DNA of 64,000 bases from assembly GCF_014643835.1 (NCBI RefSeq), contig NZ_BMKD01000003.1, positions 372,001-436,000 of the forward strand, in the 5' to 3' direction. Under the pieces are notes generated by a model, which ran no database searches, was not told the origin of the DNA, and worked only from the letters and a program-made list of their open reading frames with translations. This document shows positions 16,151 through 25,299 of the stretch, in pieces; positions within the stretch are counted from its first letter, which is position 1, and the number at the start of each line of letters is the position of its first letter. This DNA comes from Mucilaginibacter rubeus. Lineage in GTDB: Bacteria; Bacteroidota; Bacteroidia; Sphingobacteriales; Sphingobacteriaceae. A program made the position numbers and the translations under genes.

Positions 16151-18340
16151 ATGGCCAAAAAAACAACTAAAACCGAGAACCCCTTACCGGATACAAAGCC
16201 TGTAAAGGAAAAAAAAGCCGTCACTAAGGTCAAAGCCGATAAAGTAACGCCTGAAACAGGAGCCCCGGAACCTAAAAAAGCAGTTAAAACAAAAACAGCG
16301 GCTGCCGAAAAGCCTTCAGCCGTTAAAAAAGCTGCGCCGGTTAAGTCGAAAGCGGTGAATGCCAATAACCCGACAGAAATTACCCCGCAACCTGTAAAGC
16401 TTAAAGCCGTTGAACCATACAGCCGTTTTACGGATTTTGATATCAGTTTATTTAAGTCGGGCAAACATTATAAGCTGTACGAAAAACTGGGCTCGCATGT
16501 AGTGGAATATCAGGATGTTATTGGGACTTATTTTGCCGTTTGGGCTCCAAACGCACAATACGTAGCGGTAATTGGCAACTTTAACGGCTGGAACCGCGGT
16601 TCGCATAGTTTGAATGCCCGCTGGGATTCATCGGGTATTTGGGAAGGTTTTATTCCAAATGTTGGCAATGGCGAAACGTATAAATACTATATTAAATCAT
16701 CAACCGGCGAAGACCTGGAAAAAAGCGATCCCTTTGCTTTACGCTGGGAACTGCCGCCGCGTACTGCCTCTATAGTTGCTGATACTTTTTATGAGTGGAA
16801 GGATCAGGATTGGATGCAGAACCGTCATGAACATAACGCGCTCGACAGGCCATATTCGGTTTACGAAGTGCATTTGGGCTCATGGGCGCGTAATCCCGAA
16901 AGTCCGGACGAGTTTTTAACTTACACTCAACTTGCCGAAAAAATGGTGCCTTATGTAAAGGAAATGGGCTTCACCCATGTGGAGTTTATGCCTATTATGG
17001 AACACCCGTATTATCCGAGCTGGGGTTACCAGGTAAGTGGTTATTTTGCAGCGGCATCACGCTACGGTACACCACAACAACTGATGTACCTGATTGAAGA
17101 ATTCCACAAAGCCGGTATTGGCGTAATCCTGGATTGGGTGCCTTCGCATTTTCCGGGAGATATCCATGCGCTGTATAAATTTGACGGTACACACCTTTAT
17201 GAGCATGCCGATGCCCGCAAAGGTTTTCACCCCGACTGGAAATCATATATTTTTAACTACGGCCGAAACGAGATAAGGGCTTTTCTGATCAGCAACGCTC
17301 TGTTTTGGCTGGAAAGGTATCATGCCGATGGTTTACGCGTTGACGCGGTGGCCTCAATGCTGTACCTTGATTATTCGCGCAAGCATGGCGAATGGGAAGC
17401 TAACAGGTATGGTGGTAACGAAAACCTCGAAGCTATATCATTTCTGAAAGAATTTAATGAAGCTGTTTACAGCCATTTTCCATCGGTACAAACCATAGCT
17501 GAAGAATCTACGTCATTTACCGGCGTTAGTCGCCCGGTTTATTTAGGTGGCCTGGGCTTTGGTATGAAATGGATGATGGGCTGGATGCATGATACTATCG
17601 ATTACTTTCATGAGGATCCTATCCATCGTAAATATCATCATAACGAAATAACTTTTAGCACCATATATGCCTTTACCGAAAACTTTATGCTGCCTTTCTC
17701 GCATGATGAGGTTGTTTATGGTAAAGGTAGTATGTTGCGCAAAATGCCCGGCGATGAGTGGAGGCAGTTTGCTAACCTGAGACTGATGTACGGATACATG
17801 TTCACACACCCCGGTTCAAAACTACTCTTTATGGGCGGCGAATTTGGGCAGGGCGATGAATGGGATTTCGGCAAATCGTTACAGTGGCATGTGCTGCAGT
17901 ATCCAAATCACCAGGGTATTAGCGAAACAGTTAAGGCGTTGAACCATTTATACCGTACAGAGCCTGCGCTGTATGAAAAAGCCTTTTCGCACCAGGGTTT
18001 TGAATGGGTTGACGGCGGCAATGCCAATGATTCCATACTGGTTTACCGCCGGATGGGACACAACAGTAAAAACGACCTGATGATCATTCTGAACATGACC
18101 CCTGTTGTACGCCGTGATTATCGCATAGGCGTACCCGCTGCCGGTAAGTGGAAAGAGATCTTTAATTCGGATAATGAAAAATACTGGGGCAGCGGCATCA
18201 TCAATTATGAGCCTGTAAACAGCGATCAGGTAAGCTGGCATGGCAAAAGCCAGTCTATCAAAATTACTATACCGCCGCTTGCGGCTGCGGTATTTAAACT
18301 GGTACCTGATGTGCCTGCTAAATATGAATTGAAACGGTAA
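16151..18340 (+). CDS. glgB: 1,4-alpha-glucan branching enzyme with basic N-terminal tail
   Basis: 729 residues. From about residue 110 there is a CBM48 module (VIGNFNGWNRGSHSL), then the GH13 barrel with nucleophile Asp398 (LRVDAVASM), acid/base Glu451 (IAEEST) and Asp519 (FSHDEV). The 53- and 68-residue spacings equal those of E. coli GlgB 405/458/526. It forms alpha-1,6 branches in glycogen. The unusual part is residues 2-88, a low-complexity Lys/Ala/Pro/Thr tail, where E. coli has its N1 carbohydrate-binding domain. No glgA or glgC is nearby. Confidence 0.93.
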   Translation: MAKKTTKTENPLPDTKPVKEKKAVTKVKADKVTPETGAPEPKKAVKTKTAAAEKPSAVKKAAPVKSKAVNANNPTEITPQPVKLKAVEPYSRFTDFDISLFKSGKHYKLYEKLGSHVVEYQDVIGTYFAVWAPNAQYVAVIGNFNGWNRGSHSLNARWDSSGIWEGFIPNVGNGETYKYYIKSSTGEDLEKSDPFALRWELPPRTASIVADTFYEWKDQDWMQNRHEHNALDRPYSVYEVHLGSWARNPESPDEFLTYTQLAEKMVPYVKEMGFTHVEFMPIMEHPYYPSWGYQVSGYFAAASRYGTPQQLMYLIEEFHKAGIGVILDWVPSHFPGDIHALYKFDGTHLYEHADARKGFHPDWKSYIFNYGRNEIRAFLISNALFWLERYHADGLRVDAVASMLYLDYSRKHGEWEANRYGGNENLEAISFLKEFNEAVYSHFPSVQTIAEESTSFTGVSRPVYLGGLGFGMKWMMGWMHDTIDYFHEDPIHRKYHHNEITFSTIYAFTENFMLPFSHDEVVYGKGSMLRKMPGDEWRQFANLRLMYGYMFTHPGSKLLFMGGEFGQGDEWDFGKSLQWHVLQYPNHQGISETVKALNHLYRTEPALYEKAFSHQGFEWVDGGNANDSILVYRRMGHNSKNDLMIILNMTPVVRRDYRIGVPAAGKWKEIFNSDNEKYWGSGIINYEPVNSDQVSWHGKSQSIKITIPPLAAAVFKLVPDVPAKYELKR

Positions 18341-18345
18341 GCAGC

Positions 18346-18390
18346 TTTGAAAGACTTACGAAGTTCCAAATACTTCGTAAGTCTTTCAAA
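18346..18390. terminator. Perfect 19-bp hairpin after glgB
   Basis: 18346-18364 and 18372-18390 are exact inverted repeats (TTTGAAAGACTTACGAAGT) around a 7-base loop, six bases after the stop codon. T-rich sequence after the stem is weak, so it may act as an mRNA-stabilising palindrome as much as a terminator. Confidence 0.7.
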
Positions 18391-18439
18391 ACTAAGTAAA
18401 CAAGTTAAGGATGCCCTGTTGTTAGTATGTAAATGACCT

Positions 18440-18631
18440 ATGAACCCCAAATTCAAATATCTTTATCTTATAGGTGGTATAGTTGCCACGATATTGTTTA
18501 TTGTGCAAATAGTGTCTACCTATCCAAAGCCTAATACAGTTGGGATAATCCTTGGCGCTCTGCCAGCTTTGGCCTTGTTTTACTTATCGTACAAGGCTTA
18601 TCATGTTAAAAAGGATAATGAGCTGATGTGA
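18440..18631 (+). CDS. Small two-helix membrane protein
   Basis: 63 residues with two hydrophobic segments (about 7-27 and 34-51) and charged ends (MNPKFKY..., ...KKDNELM). I do not recognise a family. Codon use and clear membrane topology favour a real gene, but there is no strong start signal or operon context. Confidence 0.55.
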   Translation: MNPKFKYLYLIGGIVATILFIVQIVSTYPKPNTVGIILGALPALALFYLSYKAYHVKKDNELM

Positions 18632-18760
18632 GATAAACTTAGATATTAGAAGGCATTTCTATCCTCCTGCAATTACCACGCTCTGCCTGTAATAATATCT
18701 CTTTTGTTTATTTTGTCCAATAATCTGTAAGGCGGACCAGGTACCTGGTTTATAATTAAG

Positions 18761-20425
18761 TTATTTAACGATTTTTGCCTGGATATAAAAATCAGGATCA
18801 ATAGCTACTGAGTCGACAGTAGGAAGATATTCTAATTTCAGTGACTGCCAGTTCGTTGAGGGGGTAATCCAACGTTGATCAATCAATTTGATTTTAACGG
18901 GCATGGTAAAACCGTCTATACAATTTGTAAATCTGTATTCGAAGCTTTTTTCATCAATTTTATATTCCAATACAGGGATCTGCGTGGTTCTTAAGTATTG
19001 GCCAAATATCTTGCTGAGATCTTTTTTGCTGACCTTACTGATATAGTTTTCTATCTGTGCCGAATTTACCGATTGGTGATAAAAGCTTCTGTTAAGTCCC
19101 CGTAACACTTCCTTGAATTTACCGTCATTATTGATAATAGCCTGTAACATGTGGATTAAAACCCAACCCTTCAGATAGGCGTCTTCACCTCCGTCTTTAA
19201 AAATATTGTCGGGAGAAATTACCGGAGCCTTGTTGCCTATCCGATTGGTAGTCCTGCTCAAAAAGAAATCGTGGGACGCCTTTGGCCCGTAAAGATCGCC
19301 AATAACCAATTCCTCCGCATAGCCGGCAAAGCCTTCCTGTAACCAGCCGTAGGCAGGATCATTTGCCGTTATGTTGTTGCCAAACCATTCGTGCGCTGTT
19401 TCATGAACTATCATCCGGTCGGTTTTTTGATCCCAATAAGTTAGCCGTTTGGGATTAAGGCCAAAGCGACCCAATCTAAACTTGTTTCCATAGCCGATAG
19501 CGCTTTGATGTTCCATTCCTATGTACGGTGCTTCAACCATCTTAAAGCCGTCACTGTAAAATGGGTATGGGCCAAACCAGTGCTCAAATGATGTTAAAGT
19601 TTTTCGAACTTCGGCAACCATGTAACCTTTTGCCTTTTCCCGGTTATAATCCAGTACCCAAAAATCCAGATCAAGGTTGCCGCGTTCGCCCTTAAATTTG
19701 TCACTTACATGTTCATATTTCCCTATATAAAAGGTAAGCCCATAATTATTTATAGGGTTGTTCACGGCCCAGGTGTAGCTTGAGGTGCCGTCTGTATTTT
19801 TAAGTTGTCGCTGAAGCCTTCCATTTGATACCGCGACTAATGTATCTGGGGTAATTATAGTAACCGAAGCTCCTTTATCGGGTTTATCGCCAATGTAAAC
19901 CTTACATGGAAACCATACACTTGCCCCCGGCAATTGACAGGCAACAGCCATCCATGGTCTGCCTACAGAGTCCTTTTGCCATACCAAACCACCATCCCAT
20001 GGAGGGTTAACTGATTGTTTTGGTTTGCCCGAATAGTAAATCGTAATGTTTTGAATGTTATTTTTTGACCGTTGTAGGCGCTTTACAAACCATGCATCGC
20101 CGTTTTTTGTAAATGTTAAGTTTGCGCCTCCTGCTTTTACGCTATCTATTTTTAAGGGCGATTGCAGGTCTATTTGCATTAGTGCGGTGTGCTTTGCTTT
20201 TACAATTTTATATTGAATTACATTTTTACCGCTGATGGTTTTATTAATGTAATCTGGCTTTACAGTCAGGTCGTAACGGAGCACATCCCACCATGCCCTT
20301 TCAGGTGTTACTGACCCTTTTAATGTATCCTGATGGGTTGTTTTAACCGGCCCTGTGTTCTGCTGGGCTATTAGTTTACAGGTAAACAGGTTTAGGATGA
20401 AGATGGCGGCCATTCTTTTTATCAT
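18761..20425 (-). CDS. Exported M1-family metallopeptidase (short form)
   Basis: 554 residues with a signal peptide ending near CKLIAQ. It has an N-terminal M1 beta-domain, then the catalytic domain: GMEHQSA in place of GAMEN, zinc motif HETAH (His341, Glu342, His345) and third ligand Glu364 in LQEGFAGY, the exact 18-residue M1 spacing. The large C-terminal helical domain of aminopeptidase N is missing, as in other short Bacteroidota M1 proteins. A periplasmic aminopeptidase acting on peptides is likely. No functional partner is adjacent. Confidence 0.9.
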   Translation of the reverse strand: MIKRMAAIFILNLFTCKLIAQQNTGPVKTTHQDTLKGSVTPERAWWDVLRYDLTVKPDYINKTISGKNVIQYKIVKAKHTALMQIDLQSPLKIDSVKAGGANLTFTKNGDAWFVKRLQRSKNNIQNITIYYSGKPKQSVNPPWDGGLVWQKDSVGRPWMAVACQLPGASVWFPCKVYIGDKPDKGASVTIITPDTLVAVSNGRLQRQLKNTDGTSSYTWAVNNPINNYGLTFYIGKYEHVSDKFKGERGNLDLDFWVLDYNREKAKGYMVAEVRKTLTSFEHWFGPYPFYSDGFKMVEAPYIGMEHQSAIGYGNKFRLGRFGLNPKRLTYWDQKTDRMIVHETAHEWFGNNITANDPAYGWLQEGFAGYAEELVIGDLYGPKASHDFFLSRTTNRIGNKAPVISPDNIFKDGGEDAYLKGWVLIHMLQAIINNDGKFKEVLRGLNRSFYHQSVNSAQIENYISKVSKKDLSKIFGQYLRTTQIPVLEYKIDEKSFEYRFTNCIDGFTMPVKIKLIDQRWITPSTNWQSLKLEYLPTVDSVAIDPDFYIQAKIVK

Positions 20426-20621
20426 TGGACGATATTGAGTTGTAAGTGAAGGTAGATGTTATTACTATTTTTAGCGACATTATCAAAAGTAAGGAATCCA
20501 CCATAACCCGTGTTGTTTTTTTAAATAGTCGACCGTCCGTCTCCCTGTGCCCACCCCTTTTTTTTATTGCCCGGACAACGAACTTTCTAATGCTAAGGGC
20601 ACAAGTAAGCCCCGCTCTTCC

Positions 20622-20641
20622 AATCACACAATACTTGCGCC
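20622..20641. repeat. Flanking direct repeat, copy A
   Basis: 20 bp matching 17 of 20 bases at 21527-21546 (core CACACAATACTTGC), with weaker similarity extending leftward. It lies just beyond the 3' end of the AT-rich membrane gene at 20679-21245; copy B lies on its other side. Confidence 0.5.
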
Positions 20642-20678
20642 GGGGAAGGAAGTTCGCTTTTATCAGTAGGATGGCGGG

Positions 20679-21245
20679 TTACAGGTTTTCCATTGATTGG
20701 ATTCTTCCTGCATAATCTTTTTCCGTTTTACTTGTCAAAACAAACATTATAAAAGATACTACTAAACTCAAGGTTGTTAAAAGAACAACTTGCCAGTAAT
20801 ATTTGATGAAAATTGTAAAAGAGAGATCAATAAGGAAATTAATAAAAAAAGCAGCGCTAAAGTTCCAACGCATCATAGATAATACTATATATCTTTCAAT
20901 AAAATGGACATATGCTTCTTTATCTTTTTTATAAATACTTGGAAGGACTGAAGACTTAATGATATAACTGAACCCCATTAATTTATTAAGCTTTTTATCG
21001 AGTCCTCTCCATTCTAATAGTATATAGAAAAATGCCATACAAATGTGCCCTATAACATACGTGATTATTATGGCGGGAATCAGGAATTGTTTCTGATTGA
21101 TGGTGTTAAACAATGAACAATTGTAATAGAAGAAATCAATTACATAAATATTTGATAACACCAAAATACCGCTGGTAAAATAAACCTGTAGCTCCCTAAC
21201 AATATGATTGAATACCTTGAATATTTGTTCGATTGCCGTGTCCAT
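20679..21245 (-). CDS. AT-rich orphan multi-pass membrane protein
   Basis: 188 residues, family not recognised. Hydrophobic segments at about 22-42, 54-76, 125-143 and 148-168 suggest four membrane helices. A basic loop between the second and third (RGLDKKLNKLMG) and a charged C-terminus are visible. Base composition is clearly more AT-rich than the neighbours (roughly 30% GC by eye against mid-forties). Imperfect 20-bp direct repeats flank it at 20622-20641 and 21527-21546, suggesting the segment was acquired or moved. No partner gene is obvious. Confidence 0.6.
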   Translation of the reverse strand: MDTAIEQIFKVFNHIVRELQVYFTSGILVLSNIYVIDFFYYNCSLFNTINQKQFLIPAIIITYVIGHICMAFFYILLEWRGLDKKLNKLMGFSYIIKSSVLPSIYKKDKEAYVHFIERYIVLSMMRWNFSAAFFINFLIDLSFTIFIKYYWQVVLLTTLSLVVSFIMFVLTSKTEKDYAGRIQSMENL

Positions 21246-21729
21246 AAAAGATTGTGCTGAGGTTCAGTGATATATGAAATTAATTATAAAAAAACAAAAT
21301 AGGCATTTTTACCGCATTTCTTTAGCTTGCTATCACTATATTTTCGTCTCTTCAGGGTCTCTCGAAGAGGGCCGCGAAATACCCGCCAAGCAAAATACAC
21401 AGTTTTTTTAATAAACTTTTGCAATATAAGCGACCGTAATTAGTGAATAAGAAATTCCATGAAGCCTCAGGGTCTTCTTTAAGAGCCCTCCGGGGGAACA
21501 TAAGGAACCGGTAGGCCCACACCTCTAACCACACAATACTTGCTCCAAAAAAAAGGAATTTAGCTTAACCTCTAATCTCCAACCACTAATCACTAAATCA
21601 TCACAACCGCACAATCACTGTGCGAAAACGAACAGTTTCGTAGATTGGTTTCGACGCAAGTTACTTATAATCAGTAATTTAAAAATAAGGCACGCGATTA
21701 GCTGAATTGCCAGTATAAACCCCACAATT
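21246..21729. other. 484-base gap with possible gene remnant
   Basis: No convincing gene. On the minus strand, 21352-21534 encodes a 60-residue open frame (ends LLGGYFAALFERP) that begins inside repeat copy B; it may be a decayed gene or repeat-derived frame. The 100 bases before 21730 should contain the promoter of the ABC permease gene, but no clear TAnnTTTG was found. Confidence 0.35.
21527..21546. repeat. Flanking direct repeat, copy B
   Basis: Partner of 20622-20641 (AACCACACAATACTTGCTCC against AATCACACAATACTTGCGCC), on the upstream side of the AT-rich membrane gene. Confidence 0.5.
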
Positions 21730-24147
21730 ATGCTTAAAAATTACCTGCTGGTTGCTTTTAGAAACCTTTCAAAAAACAAAGCTTTCTCCGCTATAAACAT
21801 AGTAGGACTGGCTATTGGCATGGCGGCTTGCTTGCTCATTTTGCAATATGTTAGCTTTGAGCTTAGTTTCGATGATTTCCATGTCAACAAAGATCGTGTA
21901 TTCCGTATTAACCAGGATAGGTACAACAATGGCAAATTGAGCACTCAGTGGGCCGGTGGGGCCTTTGCACCCGGCACAGCTTTTAAAAATGCGCTCCCCG
22001 ATATTGAAGAGTACGTAAAGATTGTAGGAGCAGGGCAAACCATAGCCAATTACAGGGATCAGAAAATGGTGATCCGGAATGTTTACTATGTAAGCGATGC
22101 ATTTTTCAAAACATTTTCTTTCCCGCTAATAAACGGCGACGGAAATACCGCACTTAAAGAACCCAACACCGCGGTAATTACCCGGCAAATTGCCGATAGA
22201 CTTTTTCATGGCGTAAATCCCGTGGGACAAACCTTGTATATTAATACAGATAAGCCGCTTAAAATTACCGGCGTAATGGAAAATATGCCTGCCAACACGC
22301 ATATGAATTTCGATATCATGCAATCCTACGCTACGCTGCTTAAAGAAAATCCGCCTAATAAAGATTTTAATCTCGATAATGCCTGGCTGAGTGACGGCTG
22401 CACAACTTACCTGCTGCTTAAACCGGGAGTTGATCCGCGTGCTTTGGAAGCTAAGTTTATCCCTGTAGTAAAAAAAGCTTATGATAAATATCCTGGTACG
22501 GGCGAAGGCGGCATTTATACACTTCAGCCGGTAAAGGATATCCACCTGTATTCCAACAGGATGCTGGAGTTTCAGCCCAATGGAGATGGCAAGTCGGTGT
22601 ACCTGCTTTTGGGCATCGCTATTTTTGTGATCATCATAGCATGGATCAACTATATCAACCTGGCTACTGCCCGAGGTATTGGCCGGGCTAAAGAGGTTGG
22701 GGTGCGTAAAACTTTGGGCTCGGCAAAAGCACAGTTGATTACCCAGTTCATGTTGGAGGCCATGATGCTTAACGCCATGGCTATTGGCCTGGCATTGCTT
22801 ATCATTATGGCCTGTTTGCCTGCATTTGCCAATATTTCCGGCATGCAGATGGGTTTTACGTTATTTGCTAAAGCAACTTTTTGGTTGGCTGTTTTGGGAA
22901 TCTTTGTGTTGGGCTCATTCTTCAGCGGTTTTTACCCGGCCATTGTATTATCGGCGTTCAGGCCGGTTGAGGTGATGAAAGGCAAGATCCTGGCATCGCC
23001 AGGGGGAGTGATATTACGTAAGGCAATGGTGGTATTCCAGTTTGCTGCGTCGATATTTTTACTGATAGGATCGCTTACAGTGTTCAAACAACTTAAATAC
23101 ATGCAAAGCCAAAAGTTAGGGGTAAAAATAGATCAAACACTGGTCATTAAAGCTCCGTTGGTTAAGGTAGATTCGTTTTACCGTAGCATGAGCTCATTTA
23201 AACACGAATGCCTGGCGCAATCTGCCGTTAAAAGTGTAACCGTATCTACTTCTATCCCCGGCGAACCTGTGCAATGGAACGCTGGCGGTATTAAGTTGGT
23301 TGGCTCCGATCAAAGCACAAGCAAACAATACCGCATTATTGGTGCCGACTATGACTACCTTAACGCTTATGATATCAAACTGATAGCCGGTCGTAAGTTT
23401 TCGAAAGAGTTTGGAGATGAACCACATAAAGTGATATTCACCAAAAAAGGGGTTGAACAGTTAGGCTTTAGCAAACCTGCCGATGCCCTTGGCAAACGCA
23501 TCGATTTTTGGGGACAGGTTTATGAGATAATAGGAGTGGCTGATAATTTTCACCAGCAATCCTTACATGATGCCTACGATTCCATGATCTTCCGTTGTAT
23601 CCCTGATGTTCGGGGCCCGGTATCGGTAAAGGTAAGTACAACCAATATGCCGCAAACCATCGCCGACTTAAAGAAAACCTGGGCCAGTTTTTTCCCAGGC
23701 GACCAGTTTGATTATTTCTTTTTAGATCAGCATTTTAACGAGCAATACAAAACTGATCAGCGCTTTGGGCAGGTGTTTGGCGTATTTACCGGCATCGCCA
23801 TTTTTGTGGCCTGTTTAGGTTTATTTGGCCTCGTATCATACACCATTGTACAGCGCACCAAGGAAATTGGCATACGCAAGGTACTGGGAGCTTCAGTAAA
23901 CAGTATTTTAAGATTGTTGTATAAAGACTTCGCCCTGCTTGTAGTGGTATCGTTTGTGATTTCGGCACCAATAGGCTGGTACGCTATTCATCAATGGCTG
24001 CAAACATATGCTTTCAGGATGGATATCAACCCCTTCCTGTTTGTTATTCCATTTTTCCTGGTGTTGCTGGTTGCCTTTGCAACGGTTTCGTTTTTGAGCG
24101 TGAAAGCCGCGCTGATGAACCCGGTAAAGAGTTTGAAGACGGAGTAG
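21730..24147 (+). CDS. FtsX/MacB-type ABC transporter permease
   Basis: 805 residues in the standard Bacteroidota two-module layout: N-terminal helix (about 20-40), periplasmic MacB core domain, three to four helices around 285-440 carrying the EVGVRKTLG coupling motif, second periplasmic domain, and three C-terminal helices with EIGIRKVLGA. Such permeases work as mechanotransmitters with a separate ATPase in lipoprotein or drug export. No ATPase or membrane-fusion gene is adjacent, so it is an orphan here. Confidence 0.9.
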   Translation: MLKNYLLVAFRNLSKNKAFSAINIVGLAIGMAACLLILQYVSFELSFDDFHVNKDRVFRINQDRYNNGKLSTQWAGGAFAPGTAFKNALPDIEEYVKIVGAGQTIANYRDQKMVIRNVYYVSDAFFKTFSFPLINGDGNTALKEPNTAVITRQIADRLFHGVNPVGQTLYINTDKPLKITGVMENMPANTHMNFDIMQSYATLLKENPPNKDFNLDNAWLSDGCTTYLLLKPGVDPRALEAKFIPVVKKAYDKYPGTGEGGIYTLQPVKDIHLYSNRMLEFQPNGDGKSVYLLLGIAIFVIIIAWINYINLATARGIGRAKEVGVRKTLGSAKAQLITQFMLEAMMLNAMAIGLALLIIMACLPAFANISGMQMGFTLFAKATFWLAVLGIFVLGSFFSGFYPAIVLSAFRPVEVMKGKILASPGGVILRKAMVVFQFAASIFLLIGSLTVFKQLKYMQSQKLGVKIDQTLVIKAPLVKVDSFYRSMSSFKHECLAQSAVKSVTVSTSIPGEPVQWNAGGIKLVGSDQSTSKQYRIIGADYDYLNAYDIKLIAGRKFSKEFGDEPHKVIFTKKGVEQLGFSKPADALGKRIDFWGQVYEIIGVADNFHQQSLHDAYDSMIFRCIPDVRGPVSVKVSTTNMPQTIADLKKTWASFFPGDQFDYFFLDQHFNEQYKTDQRFGQVFGVFTGIAIFVACLGLFGLVSYTIVQRTKEIGIRKVLGASVNSILRLLYKDFALLVVVSFVISAPIGWYAIHQWLQTYAFRMDINPFLFVIPFFLVLLVAFATVSFLSVKAALMNPVKSLKTE

Positions 24148-24160
24148 TAAACAAAAAACA

Positions 24161-24247
24161 CGTTATTATAAGGTACGAAGCAATGGTACGAAAGCACGGT
24201 CACCCTGTATTGCGTGCGATTGCTTCGTCGTTCTTCTTATAATGACA
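24161..24247. repeat. Degenerate palindromic REP-like element
   Basis: Left arm around TTATAAGGTACGAAGCAAT and right arm ATTGCTTCGTCGTTCTTCTT with TATAATGACA pair imperfectly. The ACGAAGCAA/TTGCTTCGT core is shared with 7342-7436. Confidence 0.6.
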
Positions 24248-24347
24248 TGTTTTTATTTCAGGGCAAAGGGATTTCGGCAGGGGCAAAACATTTACAAGGT
24301 ACGTTCAGCCAATCCCCAAAAGAGAGGGCTGGGGTGAGGTTTTTTCC

Positions 24348-24355
24348 TATCTTTG
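24348..24355 (+). promoter_or_regulatory. Predicted -7 box for the thioesterase gene
   Basis: TATCTTTG fits TAnnTTTG exactly and lies 19 bases before ATG 24375, predicting a very short leader. A G-rich tract (GAGAGGGCTGGGGTGAGG, 24323-24340) precedes it. Confidence 0.55.
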
Positions 24356-24374
24356 CCCCAAAAGCAGACTGAAT

Positions 24375-24926
24375 ATGACCGGAAAATCGCCGCAGGAATC
24401 ATACACCATCATGAACGAACTGGTATTGCCCAATGATACCAACACTTTAAACAACCTGATGGGTGGCCGTCTGCTGCATTGGATGGATATTGCCGCTGCT
24501 ATTTCGGCACAAAAGCACTGTAACAGGATCGTGGTGACAGCTTCAGTAGATAACGTATCGTTCCAGTCACCGATAAAGTTAGGTGATGTGATTAGTATTG
24601 AAGCAAAGGTTACCCGCGCGTTCACTACTTCAGTTGAGGTAAGGATGGATGTATGGGCGCAAAACATTCCATCAGGCACTAAAGTAAAAAGTAATGAGGC
24701 CTATTATACCTTTGTTGCTTTGGATAAAGATGGCCAAAAGACAAACGTGCCCGAGCTGGTACCTGAAACGGATAAAGAGCGCGCATTGTATGAGGGTGCG
24801 CTTCGCCGCCGCCAATTGAGGTTAATATTAGGCGGAAAAATGAACCCGAATGATGCTACTGAATTGAAAGCGCTTTTTTTTGGCGACCAGTTGCCACCTA
24901 ATCTTGGTGAAGAAATAAAGCAGTAA
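24375..24926 (+). CDS. Acyl-CoA thioesterase (hotdog fold)
   Basis: 183 residues, one hotdog domain with NNLMGGRLLHWMDIAAAISA, the helix carrying the conserved Asp, and TASVDNVSFQSPIKLGDVI, as in YciA/BFIT-type acyl-CoA hydrolases. The C-terminal about 50 residues are an extension common in Bacteroidota homologues. It hydrolyses acyl-CoA to free acid and CoA in the cytoplasm; chain length is not predictable. Confidence 0.9.
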   Translation: MTGKSPQESYTIMNELVLPNDTNTLNNLMGGRLLHWMDIAAAISAQKHCNRIVVTASVDNVSFQSPIKLGDVISIEAKVTRAFTTSVEVRMDVWAQNIPSGTKVKSNEAYYTFVALDKDGQKTNVPELVPETDKERALYEGALRRRQLRLILGGKMNPNDATELKALFFGDQLPPNLGEEIKQ

Positions 24927-24976
24927 CAAATTTCCCGGCGCATTGTCTAAATGGTTTAAACATTAAAACTACTGCC

Positions 24977-25177
24977 ATGCGATATTTTCTGTGCTTTTTA
25001 CTGCCACCGCTTGCCATCCTCACCACCGGCAGGATAGGTGCATTTATATTGAATATATTTTTAACCCTTTTCTTCTGGATCCCGGGCGTGATTCATTCTA
25101 TCCTTGTAACCAGCGATTATTATGAGGCTAAACGCCACAGGCAACTGATGCGGGCGACAAGGCGTTACCGTTGGTAA
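24977..25177 (+). CDS. YqaE/Pmp3-family small membrane protein
   Basis: 66 residues. FLLPPLAI, the NIFLTLFFWIPGVIHS segment and two membrane helices match the Pmp3/YqaE (UPF0057) family, whose members affect membrane potential and stress tolerance. The Arg-rich C-terminus (RATRRYRW) is cytoplasmic or exposed. It is 50 bases behind the thioesterase gene and may be read with it. Confidence 0.88.
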   Translation: MRYFLCFLLPPLAILTTGRIGAFILNIFLTLFFWIPGVIHSILVTSDYYEAKRHRQLMRATRRYRW

Positions 25178-25299
25178 CCTTGATTCGCTTGATTATGGGA
25201 TTCCCTGAGGTTTTGAATGAGACTATTTAGGACTATTCTATCAAGAAATCCTTAAATCCTAAAAATCAAGGTTCAAAATAAATTACCATATTTGCCACG

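Noticed and set aside
16144-16464. 106-residue minus-strand frame
   Set aside because: It is the antisense shadow of the low-complexity GlgB tail.
20446-20715. 89-residue + strand frame between the M1 peptidase and the membrane gene
   Set aside because: It lies across repeat copy A, runs into the end of the minus-strand gene, and shows no domain or plausible start.
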